Below the pieces are notes generated by a model, which saw only the letters and a list, made by a program, of their open reading frames with translations, did no database searches and had not been told where the DNA came from. Positions 43,368-51,842 of a DNA stretch of 64,000 nt are shown in pieces. Origin of the DNA: Flavipsychrobacter sp. GTDB lineage: Bacteria > Bacteroidota > Bacteroidia > Chitinophagales > Chitinophagaceae. The position numbers were made by a program, and so were the translations under genes. Every line of letters begins with the position of its first letter. Within the stretch, counting starts at the first letter, position 1. The DNA lies in contig JAFIGV010000019.1 in assembly GCA_017849575.1 (NCBI GenBank), forward strand, positions 1 through 64,000, in the 5' to 3' direction.

Positions 43368-44830
43368 GTCAAAATGATCGAGCTGATGATACCCACGAGA
43401 TCGGCAAGCAGCATGGAGCCAATGGCGTACCGTGTGTTTTTTACGGACACGGCACCAAAGTACACCGCAATCACGTAAAAGGTAGTGTCTGAAGAGCCCT
43501 GCAATACACAGGATAGACGGCCGGCAAAGGAGTCGGGGCCGAAAGTCTTCATGGTGTCGATCATCATTCCCCGTGCACCGCTGCCGCTCAGCGGTTTAAT
43601 GAGCGCCGTAGGAATTCCGTCCACAAACTTTGTATCGGCACCGAGAGCAGCGAAAAAGTTTTTCATGCCCTGAATCACCACATCGAAGCTGCCACTGGTG
43701 CGAAGCATGCTGATGGCCACCAGCATACCCACAAGGTAGGGTATGATGCGTATGGCTGTCTCGAAACCACCCTTGGCACCGGATATGAAGGCATCGAAAA
43801 GGTCTATTTTTTTATAGAGTGCCCCGGCAATGATCAGCACAAAGATGGCAAGTATAAGGCAGTTGCTCAGCAGCGAAGAGAACGACTGTACCGATGAGGC
43901 ACTTAGGGTATGAAGGTAGAGCACCAGCGCCGCTATCAGCGCGGAAAGTCCGCCCACCCAAGCCAGAATAACTGGCTGAAACAGGTTGATTTTCTGGCGT
44001 GCAGCTACGATTGTCATGGCAGCCATGGTGGCAATAAACGTAGCAATCATGCAGGGCACAAAGATGTCGGTAGGGTTGGCCGCCTGCAGTGCCGACCGCG
44101 TGGCGATGATGCTGACCGGAATGAGGGTAAGCCCGGAGGCGTGGAGACACAGAAACATGATCTGTGCGTTGGAGGCCGTGTCTTTGTTGGGGTTTACTTC
44201 CTGCAGGCTTTCCATAGCCTTGATGCCAAACGGCGTTGCAGCGTTGTCCAGACCCAGCAGATTTGCGGAAAAATTCATCATCATATGCCCCATGGCCGGA
44301 TGCCCTCGTGGCAGGTCGGGAAACAGTCGGGAAAAGAACGGACCAATGATCCTTGAAAGCAGTCTGATGCCACCAGCACGTTCTGCAATGCTCATAAAAC
44401 CCATAAACAAGGCCATGATACCGACTAAAGCAATAGCAATATTTACGGCTACTTTACAGGTTTCAATAATGCCGTCTGCTTTCTTTACGAGTCTTTTTTC
44501 TATCTGCCGAAAGTTGTACACAGTAGCTGCCGGATAGCGCGACCGCCAGTAAGCAAACGAGTCGGGGCTGCCCACAATGATCTGAGCCGGATGCACACTA
44601 TCTGCGGCAAAAAGTCCGTAGTCCTGCAATCTTTTTTGAAAAGCATCTTTGTTGCCCATGCCCGCCTGCTGCGGATCGCCCGCAAGGACGTAGTACGCAG
44701 GATCGTAAGCATCATCAGATTTGCCGGTCACCATTCTGCTGAAGATATCCTGATCACCCGATAGGAAGTGAAAGCCCGCTACCGTTACAGCAATGAGAAT
44801 GAATGCAGCCCAGATTCTGCTTAATGCCAT
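43352..44830 (-). CDS. Nucleoside recognition (SpmA-SpmB fusion) membrane protein
   Basis: A 492-residue inner-membrane protein joining two halves: an SpmA-like part with NLLGLDNAATPFGIKAMESL and HASGLTLIP, and an SpmB-like part with IRIIPYLVGM, KPLSGSGARGMM and SSDTTFYVIAVYFGAV. In Bacillus these are separate spore-maturation proteins; in non-sporing Bacteroidota the fused form is common. It is probably a transporter of unknown substrate. The N-terminal 100 residues after the first helix form an extra soluble part (DPAYYVLAGDPQQAG). Confidence 0.88.
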   Translation of the reverse strand: MALSRIWAAFILIAVTVAGFHFLSGDQDIFSRMVTGKSDDAYDPAYYVLAGDPQQAGMGNKDAFQKRLQDYGLFAADSVHPAQIIVGSPDSFAYWRSRYPAATVYNFRQIEKRLVKKADGIIETCKVAVNIAIALVGIMALFMGFMSIAERAGGIRLLSRIIGPFFSRLFPDLPRGHPAMGHMMMNFSANLLGLDNAATPFGIKAMESLQEVNPNKDTASNAQIMFLCLHASGLTLIPVSIIATRSALQAANPTDIFVPCMIATFIATMAAMTIVAARQKINLFQPVILAWVGGLSALIAALVLYLHTLSASSVQSFSSLLSNCLILAIFVLIIAGALYKKIDLFDAFISGAKGGFETAIRIIPYLVGMLVAISMLRTSGSFDVVIQGMKNFFAALGADTKFVDGIPTALIKPLSGSGARGMMIDTMKTFGPDSFAGRLSCVLQGSSDTTFYVIAVYFGAVSVKNTRYAIGSMLLADLVGIISSIILTYLFF

Positions 44831-44907
44831 AGAAAATCGTTTTTGCCCGAAAACAAAATGAAGTTAGTCTTTCAGAGCAAACTTTTCAGGCGCTAAGAGC
44901 CATCTCC

Positions 44908-46611
44908 TCAGATGGGTTGGCGAGGCTGCGGCGTTGACGGATTCAGCATCATGGCATAGTTCATGAGCTGGAAGATGCTGTTTTCTTCATGGTTCATAAA
45001 GTTTACCGACATCTGGTAGTGAAATGCATCCGATTCATACGCGCCACCCGTCACGGTCATGTTATTCAGCAGTCTTTTGGTTTCGGCAAGCGCCCTGATC
45101 TGCGTGCTGTCCGTAAGCGCTGAAGGTTGCACCGCACCGAGCAGTTTCTGAAAGTCAACAAAGAAGCCTAAGGGCTGACCCTTCAGTTCATTGCCTACTA
45201 TTGCGGGCTTAGCCTCTTTTTTGTAACTGCCGGATAAAAAGCCCTGAGCGGTTTCCAAACGATTGGAGATGGCCAGGTATTGATCTCCTTTTACCAGAAA
45301 AACAGAGTCATTAAGGACGGCATACACGTTATTTCCTTTGGCGGTAATCAGTGATTTTCCTTCCAGCCATGTCATCAGTTTATCGAATTTTTCACGCTTG
45401 CCAATTTTCATGGCATAGAGCACATTCATGGAAGGGAAGGATCCTGTATAGTTGACCGTTGCGGAGTCTGAGGTGGTATAGGTCGTATTTTTATAGCTAA
45501 CGCTGAAGTCGTTGACAGCAAGGGCCATTTCACCATCGAAAGCCTGAAGGATATCGTCGGTAGTCAAACCCTGATCAGCAAGTGCTAGGTTGACAAAGCC
45601 TAGTACGCCCAGTTTTTCCAGCATGGCTCGCGTGCCCTCCGGCGACATGCCAAAGGCCAGCAGCATGTCCAGATCGTGTGCGGGCAACCGTTCCATTGTC
45701 TCAGCACTTACCCTTGCGGCGCCGAATTTTTTGGCAATATCTTTTATCGCATCAGAAATATAGTATTCCATATCGCCGGTGATTTTGCCCTTTTCAAAAT
45801 CAAAGCCTGCGGCAAAGGCAGAACCTGCCCAGAGCGTGCCGGAAAGCGCCAGCTCAGACGGCATTCCCATTTTTGCTGCGTTTTGATTCATCAGCGATTC
45901 ATAGTTGATCCAAAGCGTCATGTCGTGGCCCTTCGATTCGAGCTTTTTAAAACGTTTGTCATCGGTCAACGTATTCGTTTTTTCCACCGAAAAAGCCTGT
46001 TGCATTTCTGCCGCCAGCGTTGCCTCATCTACTTCCCGGGGTGCGGCTGCCGGTGGCATAACGGTTGCTCTATCCGCGTCTGCAGACATATCTTCAAGAT
46101 TGATCGTGTCCACCGGAAGTAGTTCTGGTTCACTTCTGTCCAGCAGGTTCATCACAATCAGTACATCTTTCGTCCATCCGGCATACATACCGTTCACCAG
46201 TTTAGCCTCTTTCCTATCTCCAGCCGAAGTGATTGTTGCAGCCGTGAAGGTCTTTTGAACATAGGCTTCCCATTTTGTTTCGTCTTCCAGCGGTATAATG
46301 GCGGTGATGCGTACACGGCTGTCTGCCTGGCTGTTGCGCACATAGAGGTAAGAGGTGCTCATGTGGCGGATGCCAGCGTTGCCGAGGTCTTCCATTGCTG
46401 TGTGCTGGGGCAGCCTGGCCTTCATTTGTTCGAAAAGCTTGCTGCCTACAAGGGCGCTCCATGCTATTTCTTTTCCAATTTCTTTGGTATTGAGACCGGC
46501 TACCACCACTGCATCCTTTGGGATGTACCTGGCATGATCGGGCATATTGTGGCATGAGCTCAGGAAGATAACAGCAAGGCCGAATAGGAGTGTGCGCAAC
46601 TGTAAAGGCAT
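44908..46611 (-). CDS. DUF4836 family lipoprotein
   Basis: A 567-residue lipoprotein with a lipobox at LSSC (Cys20). The start of the mature part, HARYIPKDAVVVAGLNTKEI, is the typical beginning of DUF4836 (PF16120) proteins. The remainder is a mixed alpha/beta periplasmic protein without catalytic motif, containing WAGSAFAAGFDFEKGKI and a C-terminal SVNFMNHEENSIFQL. Function unknown. It lies 88 bases downstream of the DUF3127 gene, with a terminator between them, so it is probably transcribed separately. Confidence 0.87.
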   Translation of the reverse strand: MPLQLRTLLFGLAVIFLSSCHNMPDHARYIPKDAVVVAGLNTKEIGKEIAWSALVGSKLFEQMKARLPQHTAMEDLGNAGIRHMSTSYLYVRNSQADSRVRITAIIPLEDETKWEAYVQKTFTAATITSAGDRKEAKLVNGMYAGWTKDVLIVMNLLDRSEPELLPVDTINLEDMSADADRATVMPPAAAPREVDEATLAAEMQQAFSVEKTNTLTDDKRFKKLESKGHDMTLWINYESLMNQNAAKMGMPSELALSGTLWAGSAFAAGFDFEKGKITGDMEYYISDAIKDIAKKFGAARVSAETMERLPAHDLDMLLAFGMSPEGTRAMLEKLGVLGFVNLALADQGLTTDDILQAFDGEMALAVNDFSVSYKNTTYTTSDSATVNYTGSFPSMNVLYAMKIGKREKFDKLMTWLEGKSLITAKGNNVYAVLNDSVFLVKGDQYLAISNRLETAQGFLSGSYKKEAKPAIVGNELKGQPLGFFVDFQKLLGAVQPSALTDSTQIRALAETKRLLNNMTVTGGAYESDAFHYQMSVNFMNHEENSIFQLMNYAMMLNPSTPQPRQPI

Positions 46612-46633
46612 AAAATCGTTTTTATGATTTGGT

Positions 46634-46668
46634 AAAAATTATCCCATACCGGGAAGGTATGGGATAAT
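46634..46668 (-). terminator. Strong rho-independent terminator
   Basis: A perfect 13-bp stem (ATTATCCCATACC/GGTATGGGATAAT, 46638-46668) with a five-base loop is followed, on the minus strand, by a T-run. It lies 31 bases past the stop of the DUF3127 gene and before the start of the DUF4836 gene. Confidence 0.85.
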
Positions 46669-46699
46669 AAATCGTAGCAAAATTATAAATGTTACAGCA

Positions 46700-47119
46700 C
46701 TAAAACGGAAGATCGTCTGCACTTTCGGGCGACGGATTATAAAAATTGCCGGTGTTGGCAGGGGGCACATTGCCGGCGGGCATGTTGGTGTAAGACGGCA
46801 TAGCCTGAGCATTAGCCGGTGCGCCCGTACTCGCTGCTTCTATCCTCCACGCATCCAGATTAGTGATATAGCTCACTTTTCCGTCTTTTTCCCAACGGTT
46901 TCCTTTCAGATTAAATGACACTTTGATCATGTCGCCCACGTTAAAGCGGTCGAGTATATCACATTTGTTTTGCACCAACTGCATTTTTGCATAGTTGGTA
47001 TATACATTCCCATTGATCTCCTCGGATATTTCCATTACAAACTCCCGCTTTCTGAAGCTCTCCTTCACTTGTTGCGTATCATACTTAACGGCCAGCTTTC
47101 CTGTTACTTCTAAACTCAT
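46700..47119 (-). CDS. DUF3127 protein, OB-fold-like with SSB-like C-terminal tip
   Basis: A 139-residue cytoplasmic protein. Residues 1-95 match DUF3127 (LEVTGKLAVKYDTQQVKESF, KREFVMEI, FNVGDMIKVSFNLKGN), a small beta-barrel of OB-like character. Residues 96-132 are a low-complexity Ala/Pro/Asn linker, and the chain ends in SADDLPF. This layout parallels single-stranded DNA-binding protein, whose acidic DDIPF tip recruits repair proteins. A role at single-stranded DNA is inference. The gene lies downstream of tRNA-His and ends at a strong hairpin. Confidence 0.85.
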   Translation of the reverse strand: MSLEVTGKLAVKYDTQQVKESFRKREFVMEISEEINGNVYTNYAKMQLVQNKCDILDRFNVGDMIKVSFNLKGNRWEKDGKVSYITNLDAWRIEAASTGAPANAQAMPSYTNMPAGNVPPANTGNFYNPSPESADDLPF

Positions 47120-47203
47120 GGTACTTTAATTAAAATATGAACAATTGATTGATTACGATAATTATATACCCGCAAAAAATACCTGCGGAGAAAGTAAATT
47201 TAA

Positions 47204-47231
47204 TAAAAAAGTGCCTTATAAAAAGGCACTT
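47204..47231 (-). terminator. Rho-independent terminator of tRNA-His
   Basis: Read on the minus strand, the 9-bp stem AAGTGCCTT/AAGGCACTT is followed by TTTTTT. It begins five bases past the 3' end of the tRNA. Confidence 0.88.
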
Positions 47232-47235
47232 GCCG

Positions 47236-47310
<75 letters not shown>

Positions 47311-47459
47311 ATCAAAGATTGGGAGTGCAAAGATAATGGGAAATTCGGGAATAAATCAACTCCATATTGTAACATGCCGGCTGCAAAAACGATACAGGAC
47401 TAAAGGCTGCAACACTCAATAATTCTTTGCTTTAACAGTTTTTCCATTGAGAAGCCTAT

Positions 47460-47467
47460 TATATTTG
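47460..47467 (+). promoter_or_regulatory. Probable -7 promoter box TATATTTG
   Basis: It matches TAnnTTTG exactly and lies 18 bases before the ATG of the porin gene at 47486. The -33 region has only a T-rich tract, not a clear TTTG, so confidence is moderate. Confidence 0.5.
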
Positions 47468-47485
47468 CGCACTTAATTTTCGCTT

Positions 47486-48190
47486 ATGAAGCTACGCCTG
47501 ATTTTGTTCCTTTCCTTATTCATCACCGCAGTCACGGGATATGCCCAGGACGTGGAAAAGTCAGGGTCGGGAAAATCTATTCTCGAAAAGCCTTCCCGCG
47601 ATTTTGTGATGCTTCAATTCACGTACGACAACTGGGTAAGGCCCGACTCTATACGCACCACTGGCTTTGGCCGGGGATTTAATGCCTATATCTGTTACGA
47701 TTTTCCTATTGCAAAGTCTAACTTCAGTTTTGCGGCGGGCATTGGCATTGGTACCTCTAATATCTACCTCGACAACCAGCAGATCATAAACACCGACACC
47801 GGCGCATCGGCTCAGGTGCGTTTTGTCAACGAAACAACCGATTATAAAAAGTACAAGCTTACAACTGCCTATCTTGAGGCTCCCTTCGAACTTCGTTTTT
47901 TCGCCAATAAAGAAAATCGAAACAAAGGCTTTAAAATGTCTGTAGGCCTGCGAATTGGTACACTTGTAGGAGCGCATACCAAAGGACGTCGCTCGGTAGA
48001 TGGAACAAAATATATAGACAAAGAAACCAGCCGGCGGTTTATGGAGACCTGGCGTTTTTCGGGCATGGCACGTATTGGCTATGGTAATTTTTCCCTGATG
48101 GGAACTTACAATCTGAACAATCTGTATAAATCGGGTCTGGGTCCTGAGCTTACCCCTTACTCGATTGGTATTTGCATCAGCGGACTTTAA
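47486..48190 (+). CDS. Outer-membrane beta-barrel porin family protein
   Basis: A 234-residue outer-membrane protein with a Sec signal (KLRLILFLSLFITAVTGYAQ). The mature part alternates polar and hydrophobic residues in about eight strands (NAYICYDFPI, FSFAAGIGIG, YLEAPFELRFFANKE, FKMSVGLRIGTLVG) and ends YSIGICISGL. This is the small 8-strand porin class (outer-membrane beta-barrel domain). Role unknown. It is flanked by tRNA-His and its own terminator. Confidence 0.88.
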   Translation: MKLRLILFLSLFITAVTGYAQDVEKSGSGKSILEKPSRDFVMLQFTYDNWVRPDSIRTTGFGRGFNAYICYDFPIAKSNFSFAAGIGIGTSNIYLDNQQIINTDTGASAQVRFVNETTDYKKYKLTTAYLEAPFELRFFANKENRNKGFKMSVGLRIGTLVGAHTKGRRSVDGTKYIDKETSRRFMETWRFSGMARIGYGNFSLMGTYNLNNLYKSGLGPELTPYSIGICISGL

Positions 48191-48219
48191 CTGACTCGTT
48201 CATTTTCGACACCTATTTT

Positions 48220-48253
48220 AAAATCGTCTGCACACAAAGCAGGCGATTTTGGT
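48220..48253 (+). terminator. Rho-independent terminator
   Basis: An 11-bp stem AAAATCGTCTG/CAGGCGATTTT (one T-G pair) with a short loop (CACACAAAG) lies 30 bases after the porin stop. Confidence 0.8.
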
Positions 48254-48339
48254 TTATGCTTATACGACTATCGGCAAAGCAAAAGTATTAAAGTGGTAAG
48301 TTGCCCTAACTTTATTCCTACAAAAGCGGAAGATGAACT

Positions 48340-49866
48340 ATGGGATCACCAACGATTGAAACGCTCGGTGCTTTAAAGGCATCTGGCTACAAAAGCAGAT
48401 CGGTAAAACAGGAAGTGAGGGAAAATCTCATTGCCGGATACAAAACAAATCAAACACCTTTTGAAGGCATTCTGGGCTATGAAGACACCGTAATCCCCGA
48501 TGTGGAAAGAGCCTTGTTGTCGCGGCACAACATTCTTTTTCTGGGCTTGCGCGGGCAGGCGAAAACGCGAATGGCAAGAGCGGTGGTAAACCTGCTCGAT
48601 GAATGGATACCGGTGGTAGAGGGCAGCGAGATCAATGATGATCCGCTGGCACCGATATCGCTTTATGCACGACAGCTTATTGAAGAAAAAGGCGACGAGA
48701 CACCCATTGCCTGGCTGCATCGCAGCGATCGCTATGGCGAAAAACTGGCAACACCTGACGTTTCTGTTGCGGACCTTATTGGTGATGTGGACCCTATAAA
48801 GGCCGCTAATCTCAGGCTCAGCTTTGCAGACGAACGTGTGATACACTATGGCATCATTCCTAGGTCGCATCGCGGCATATTTGTGATCAACGAGCTGCCC
48901 GATCTTCAGGCGCGCATTCAGGTTTCCTTGTTTAATATCCTTCAGGAAGGCGATATACAGATACGAGGTTTTAAACTGCGCCTGCCGCTCGATATTCTTT
49001 TTGTATTCACTGCCAACCCCGAAGACTATACCAATCGCGGCAGCATCGTAACGCCATTGAAAGACCGCATCGAAAGTCAGATCGTTACGCACTATCCTAA
49101 ATCTGTTGAACTTTCTAAAGCCATCACAGAGCAGGAAGCCGATGTGTTGCCCGAGCAAATGGGAAGGGTGGAAGTGCCGGATATGTGCCGGATGCTGGTG
49201 GAGCAGATAGCTATGGAGGCTCGTAAAAGCGAGTATGTGGATCAGAAAAGTGGTGTATCCGCGCGACTGACCATCAGCGCTTATGAAAACCTGGTGAGCA
49301 CGGCAGAGCGCAGGGCGCTAAAAGAAGGAAGCTCGAGAACGATGGTACGAATAGCCGATTTTGTTGGCGTGATGCCAGCCATTACCGGTAAGATAGAACT
49401 GGTGTATGAAGGCGAACAGGAAGGTCCGGCAAATGTGGCGATGCGACTTATCGGACAAGCGATTCGCACGTTGTTCACCCAATATTTCCCCGATCCGCAA
49501 AGTTTTAAAAGGACGGCGAAGGAACCGCAAAACAGAAAGCAAAAATCGAATCCTTATCAACCGGTGATTGACTGGTTTGGCAGCGGACACGAGCTGATGT
49601 TAATGCAGGACGCTACTGATGAAATGTACCGGCAAAAACTTTATCAGGTCGATGGATTGTACTCCGCGGTAAAACAATTTTATAAGCAGGCTGATGAACA
49701 ACAAATGGCACTGCTCATGGAGTTTTTGCTACACGGGCTTTCCGAATTTTCGCTGATCAGTAAAAAAGGTCTGGAATCCGGCGGTTATAGCTTTGGTGAT
49801 ATTCTCGGCAGCATGCTGAACATGAACTTTGGAGAGACGGAAGATGATGAGGAAGAAAATTTCTAA
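48340..49866 (+). CDS. AAA+ protein of the MoxR/magnesium-chelatase ChlI class with altered Walker motifs
   Basis: A 508-residue protein with an AAA+ core (about 40-270) similar to ChlI/MoxR. Two key motifs differ from consensus. The P-loop is GLRGQAKT (69-76), with Ala in place of the Gly before Lys-Thr. The Walker B is GIFVINELP, with Asn184 replacing the usual Asp before Glu185. Sensor 1 (FTANPEDYTNRG, Asn226) and the Arg finger (KDRIES, Arg243) are present. The C-terminal 230 residues are helical, with an acidic tail. No VWA partner gene is adjacent. Function unknown. Confidence 0.85.
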   Translation: MGSPTIETLGALKASGYKSRSVKQEVRENLIAGYKTNQTPFEGILGYEDTVIPDVERALLSRHNILFLGLRGQAKTRMARAVVNLLDEWIPVVEGSEINDDPLAPISLYARQLIEEKGDETPIAWLHRSDRYGEKLATPDVSVADLIGDVDPIKAANLRLSFADERVIHYGIIPRSHRGIFVINELPDLQARIQVSLFNILQEGDIQIRGFKLRLPLDILFVFTANPEDYTNRGSIVTPLKDRIESQIVTHYPKSVELSKAITEQEADVLPEQMGRVEVPDMCRMLVEQIAMEARKSEYVDQKSGVSARLTISAYENLVSTAERRALKEGSSRTMVRIADFVGVMPAITGKIELVYEGEQEGPANVAMRLIGQAIRTLFTQYFPDPQSFKRTAKEPQNRKQKSNPYQPVIDWFGSGHELMLMQDATDEMYRQKLYQVDGLYSAVKQFYKQADEQQMALLMEFLLHGLSEFSLISKKGLESGGYSFGDILGSMLNMNFGETEDDEEENF

Positions 49867-49870
49867 AAAG

Positions 49871-49898
49871 AAAAGAGCGGCATTGAGGCCGCTCTTTT
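49871..49898. terminator. Bidirectional rho-independent terminator
   Basis: A perfect 11-bp stem AAAAGAGCGGC/GCCGCTCTTTT with a six-base loop and T-runs on both sides lies between two convergent genes (48340-49866 and 49904-51058). Confidence 0.92.
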
Positions 49899-49903
49899 TG
49901 TAA

Positions 49904-51058
49904 TTATCCTATTGCCTGCTTTAAGTCGGCGATAAGATCATCGATATCTTCAATGCCTACACTCAGCCTGATCAGTGAATCCGAAAGTCCGTTGGCAATT
50001 CTTTGTTCCCTTGGTATAGAGCCATGCGTCATCGTTGCCGGATGACCGATGAGCGATTCTACCCCACCGAGCGATTCTGCCAGTGAGAAAAGTTGAGTCT
50101 TGCGCAGCACATCATTGGCAGCGTCAATACTGTCATCTTTCAAGGTAAAGGATAGCATTCCACCGAAATCTCTCATTTGTTTTTTGGCTACCTGGTGGTT
50201 GGGATGATCTTCAAAACCAGTCCAGTAAACTTTGTCCACCTTTGGATGGGCGCGCAAAAATTCTGCTACTGTACGACCGTTTTCACAATGCCGCTGCATA
50301 CGAACATGCAGGGTTTTGATGCCACGCAACACCAGCCATACATCGTGCGGTCCTGGTACGGCACCACAACTGTTTTGTATAAAACGCAGCTTTTCTTCCA
50401 GCTCGGCGCTATTCATTATCAATGCGCCATGTACCACATCGGAGTGTCCACCAAGATATTTGGTAGCGGAATGCAAAACAATATCTGCACCCCAGTCGAG
50501 CGGATTTTGTAAATAAGGCGAAGCAAAAGTATTGTCCACCACCAGTATCAGTCCGTGCTCTTTTGCAATCGTCCCGCAGGCTTCAATATCTACAATGTTG
50601 AGCAAAGGATTCGTTGGCGTTTCTGCCCAAATCATTTTTGTATGATCATTGATATATCCGCGGATATTTTCCGGGTTGCTCATATCAATGAAGTGAAACT
50701 TGATACCATAGTTGGCAAACACTTTTGTGAAGATGCGGTAAGTGCCTCCATACAGATCGTTGGCCACAATCACTTCATCGCCGGGCATGAGCAATTTCGC
50801 CACAGCATCAGTAGCCGCCATACCACTGCCAAAGCAAAGACCATATTTTCCGTTTTCGATATTTGCCAATGCATTTTGCAATACGGCTCTGGTAGGGTTT
50901 TGCGTCCGTGCGTACTCATAACCCTTATGCACACCCGGTGCTTCTTGCACATAAGTGGAAGTCTGATAAATCGGGGTCATGATCGCCCCTGTGGTAGGAT
51001 CCGGTTCCACACCGGCATGTATGAGTCTTGTTGCGAGTTTATGTTTCTGATTGTCCAT
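49904..51058 (-). CDS. Cystathionine gamma-synthase/beta-lyase family PLP enzyme
   Basis: A 384-residue pyridoxal-phosphate enzyme of the trans-sulfuration group. Family signatures: TPIYQTSTYV, the PLP-Lys region HSATKYLGG (Lys200), YEYARTQNPTR near the N-terminus, NTFASPYLQNP, and SLGGVESLIGHPATMTH near the C-terminus. It makes or splits cystathionine in methionine/cysteine metabolism; gamma-synthase, gamma-lyase and beta-lyase cannot be told apart by eye. ATG at 51058 chosen; an upstream start at 51097 would add 13 unconserved residues. Confidence 0.92.
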   Translation of the reverse strand: MDNQKHKLATRLIHAGVEPDPTTGAIMTPIYQTSTYVQEAPGVHKGYEYARTQNPTRAVLQNALANIENGKYGLCFGSGMAATDAVAKLLMPGDEVIVANDLYGGTYRIFTKVFANYGIKFHFIDMSNPENIRGYINDHTKMIWAETPTNPLLNIVDIEACGTIAKEHGLILVVDNTFASPYLQNPLDWGADIVLHSATKYLGGHSDVVHGALIMNSAELEEKLRFIQNSCGAVPGPHDVWLVLRGIKTLHVRMQRHCENGRTVAEFLRAHPKVDKVYWTGFEDHPNHQVAKKQMRDFGGMLSFTLKDDSIDAANDVLRKTQLFSLAESLGGVESLIGHPATMTHGSIPREQRIANGLSDSLIRLSVGIEDIDDLIADLKQAIG

Positions 51059-51112
51059 TGCGTTCAAAAAATTAATTGTGCGCAAAGGTAATGGCAATAT
51101 CTAAAACAGCAT

Positions 51113-51643
51113 TCAGTAGCGAGAAGCGGTAAAGATCACATCTACAGCATAGATACCCGGCGGCACCAGCATGCCTGGCTTTGCGAGATATTGTACGCTA
51201 AAGGTTTGGTTGTCGCCCTTCTGTGCCGCTTGCAGCAAAGGCTGATTGCCTGGGGAAAGCAATGCATAATTATTGTGATTGAACATGTTGGCAATGGTTC
51301 CGCCCGTGTTGTTCTCCTGTATTTTCAGATAGATGCGGGGAAGAAAATCAGAACTGATATGGTTTTTGTTTTGTGCCAAAGCATGTACGGTCACCGTAAA
51401 ATTTCTGTTGGTACTTACCCTTAGCATTTGCCTCGGCGTTTCTATGCCATTCAGATAATCTTCAGCAGCATCAAATACCAGATGAAGTTCTGGTCCAATG
51501 TTCAGTTTGTTTTCTACAAAGCGAATATCTATGATGTCGCTCAGTACAATCTGGAGCGTCTGGCTGGCAACGGCATGGGCTTGGGCATGCAAAAACTTTT
51601 GTAAGGAAAGCGAAATCAAAGTGGTCAGAAAAATTCGTTTCAT
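51113..51643 (-). CDS. Small secreted beta-sandwich protein, paralogue of the gene at the left window edge
   Basis: A 176-residue exported protein with a signal (RIFLTTLISLSLQKFLHAQA). The mature part is beta-rich. Its last 90 residues align with the partial protein at 2-289: NNTGG, Y-ALS, NQ-FSV-Y, and PPGIYAVDVIFTAS against PAGTYSTDVVYTAT. The fold resembles pilin-like or DUF4402/spore-coat-U domains, but this is tentative. Function unknown. It lies between the PLP enzyme and ruvB and appears to be transcribed on its own. Confidence 0.82.
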   Translation of the reverse strand: MKRIFLTTLISLSLQKFLHAQAHAVASQTLQIVLSDIIDIRFVENKLNIGPELHLVFDAAEDYLNGIETPRQMLRVSTNRNFTVTVHALAQNKNHISSDFLPRIYLKIQENNTGGTIANMFNHNNYALLSPGNQPLLQAAQKGDNQTFSVQYLAKPGMLVPPGIYAVDVIFTASRY

Positions 51644-51830
51644 TTTAGTCAGTTAGCTTGATCTTCTTACTGACTGAACCGATATTTTTTTCAATGGGCA
51701 GCAAAACTGCTTTCAATGATTTTGCCGGTGAAAAATGTTTTGGCGATTAACCATGCCTTTGCCATTCGTTAACCGAAATTTGGTTAAGCAGCGTTGTTGA
51801 CCAACCGCCCTGAAGCAATCGCTTAATAAG

Positions 51831-51838
51831 TATCTTTA
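51831..51838 (+). promoter_or_regulatory. Possible -7 promoter box TATCTTTA before ruvB
   Basis: It fits TAnnTTTG except for the last base and lies four bases before the ruvB ATG. Use of this box would give a leaderless transcript. A -33 TTTG at the usual distance is not visible. Confidence 0.35.
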
Positions 51839-51842
51839 GCCC

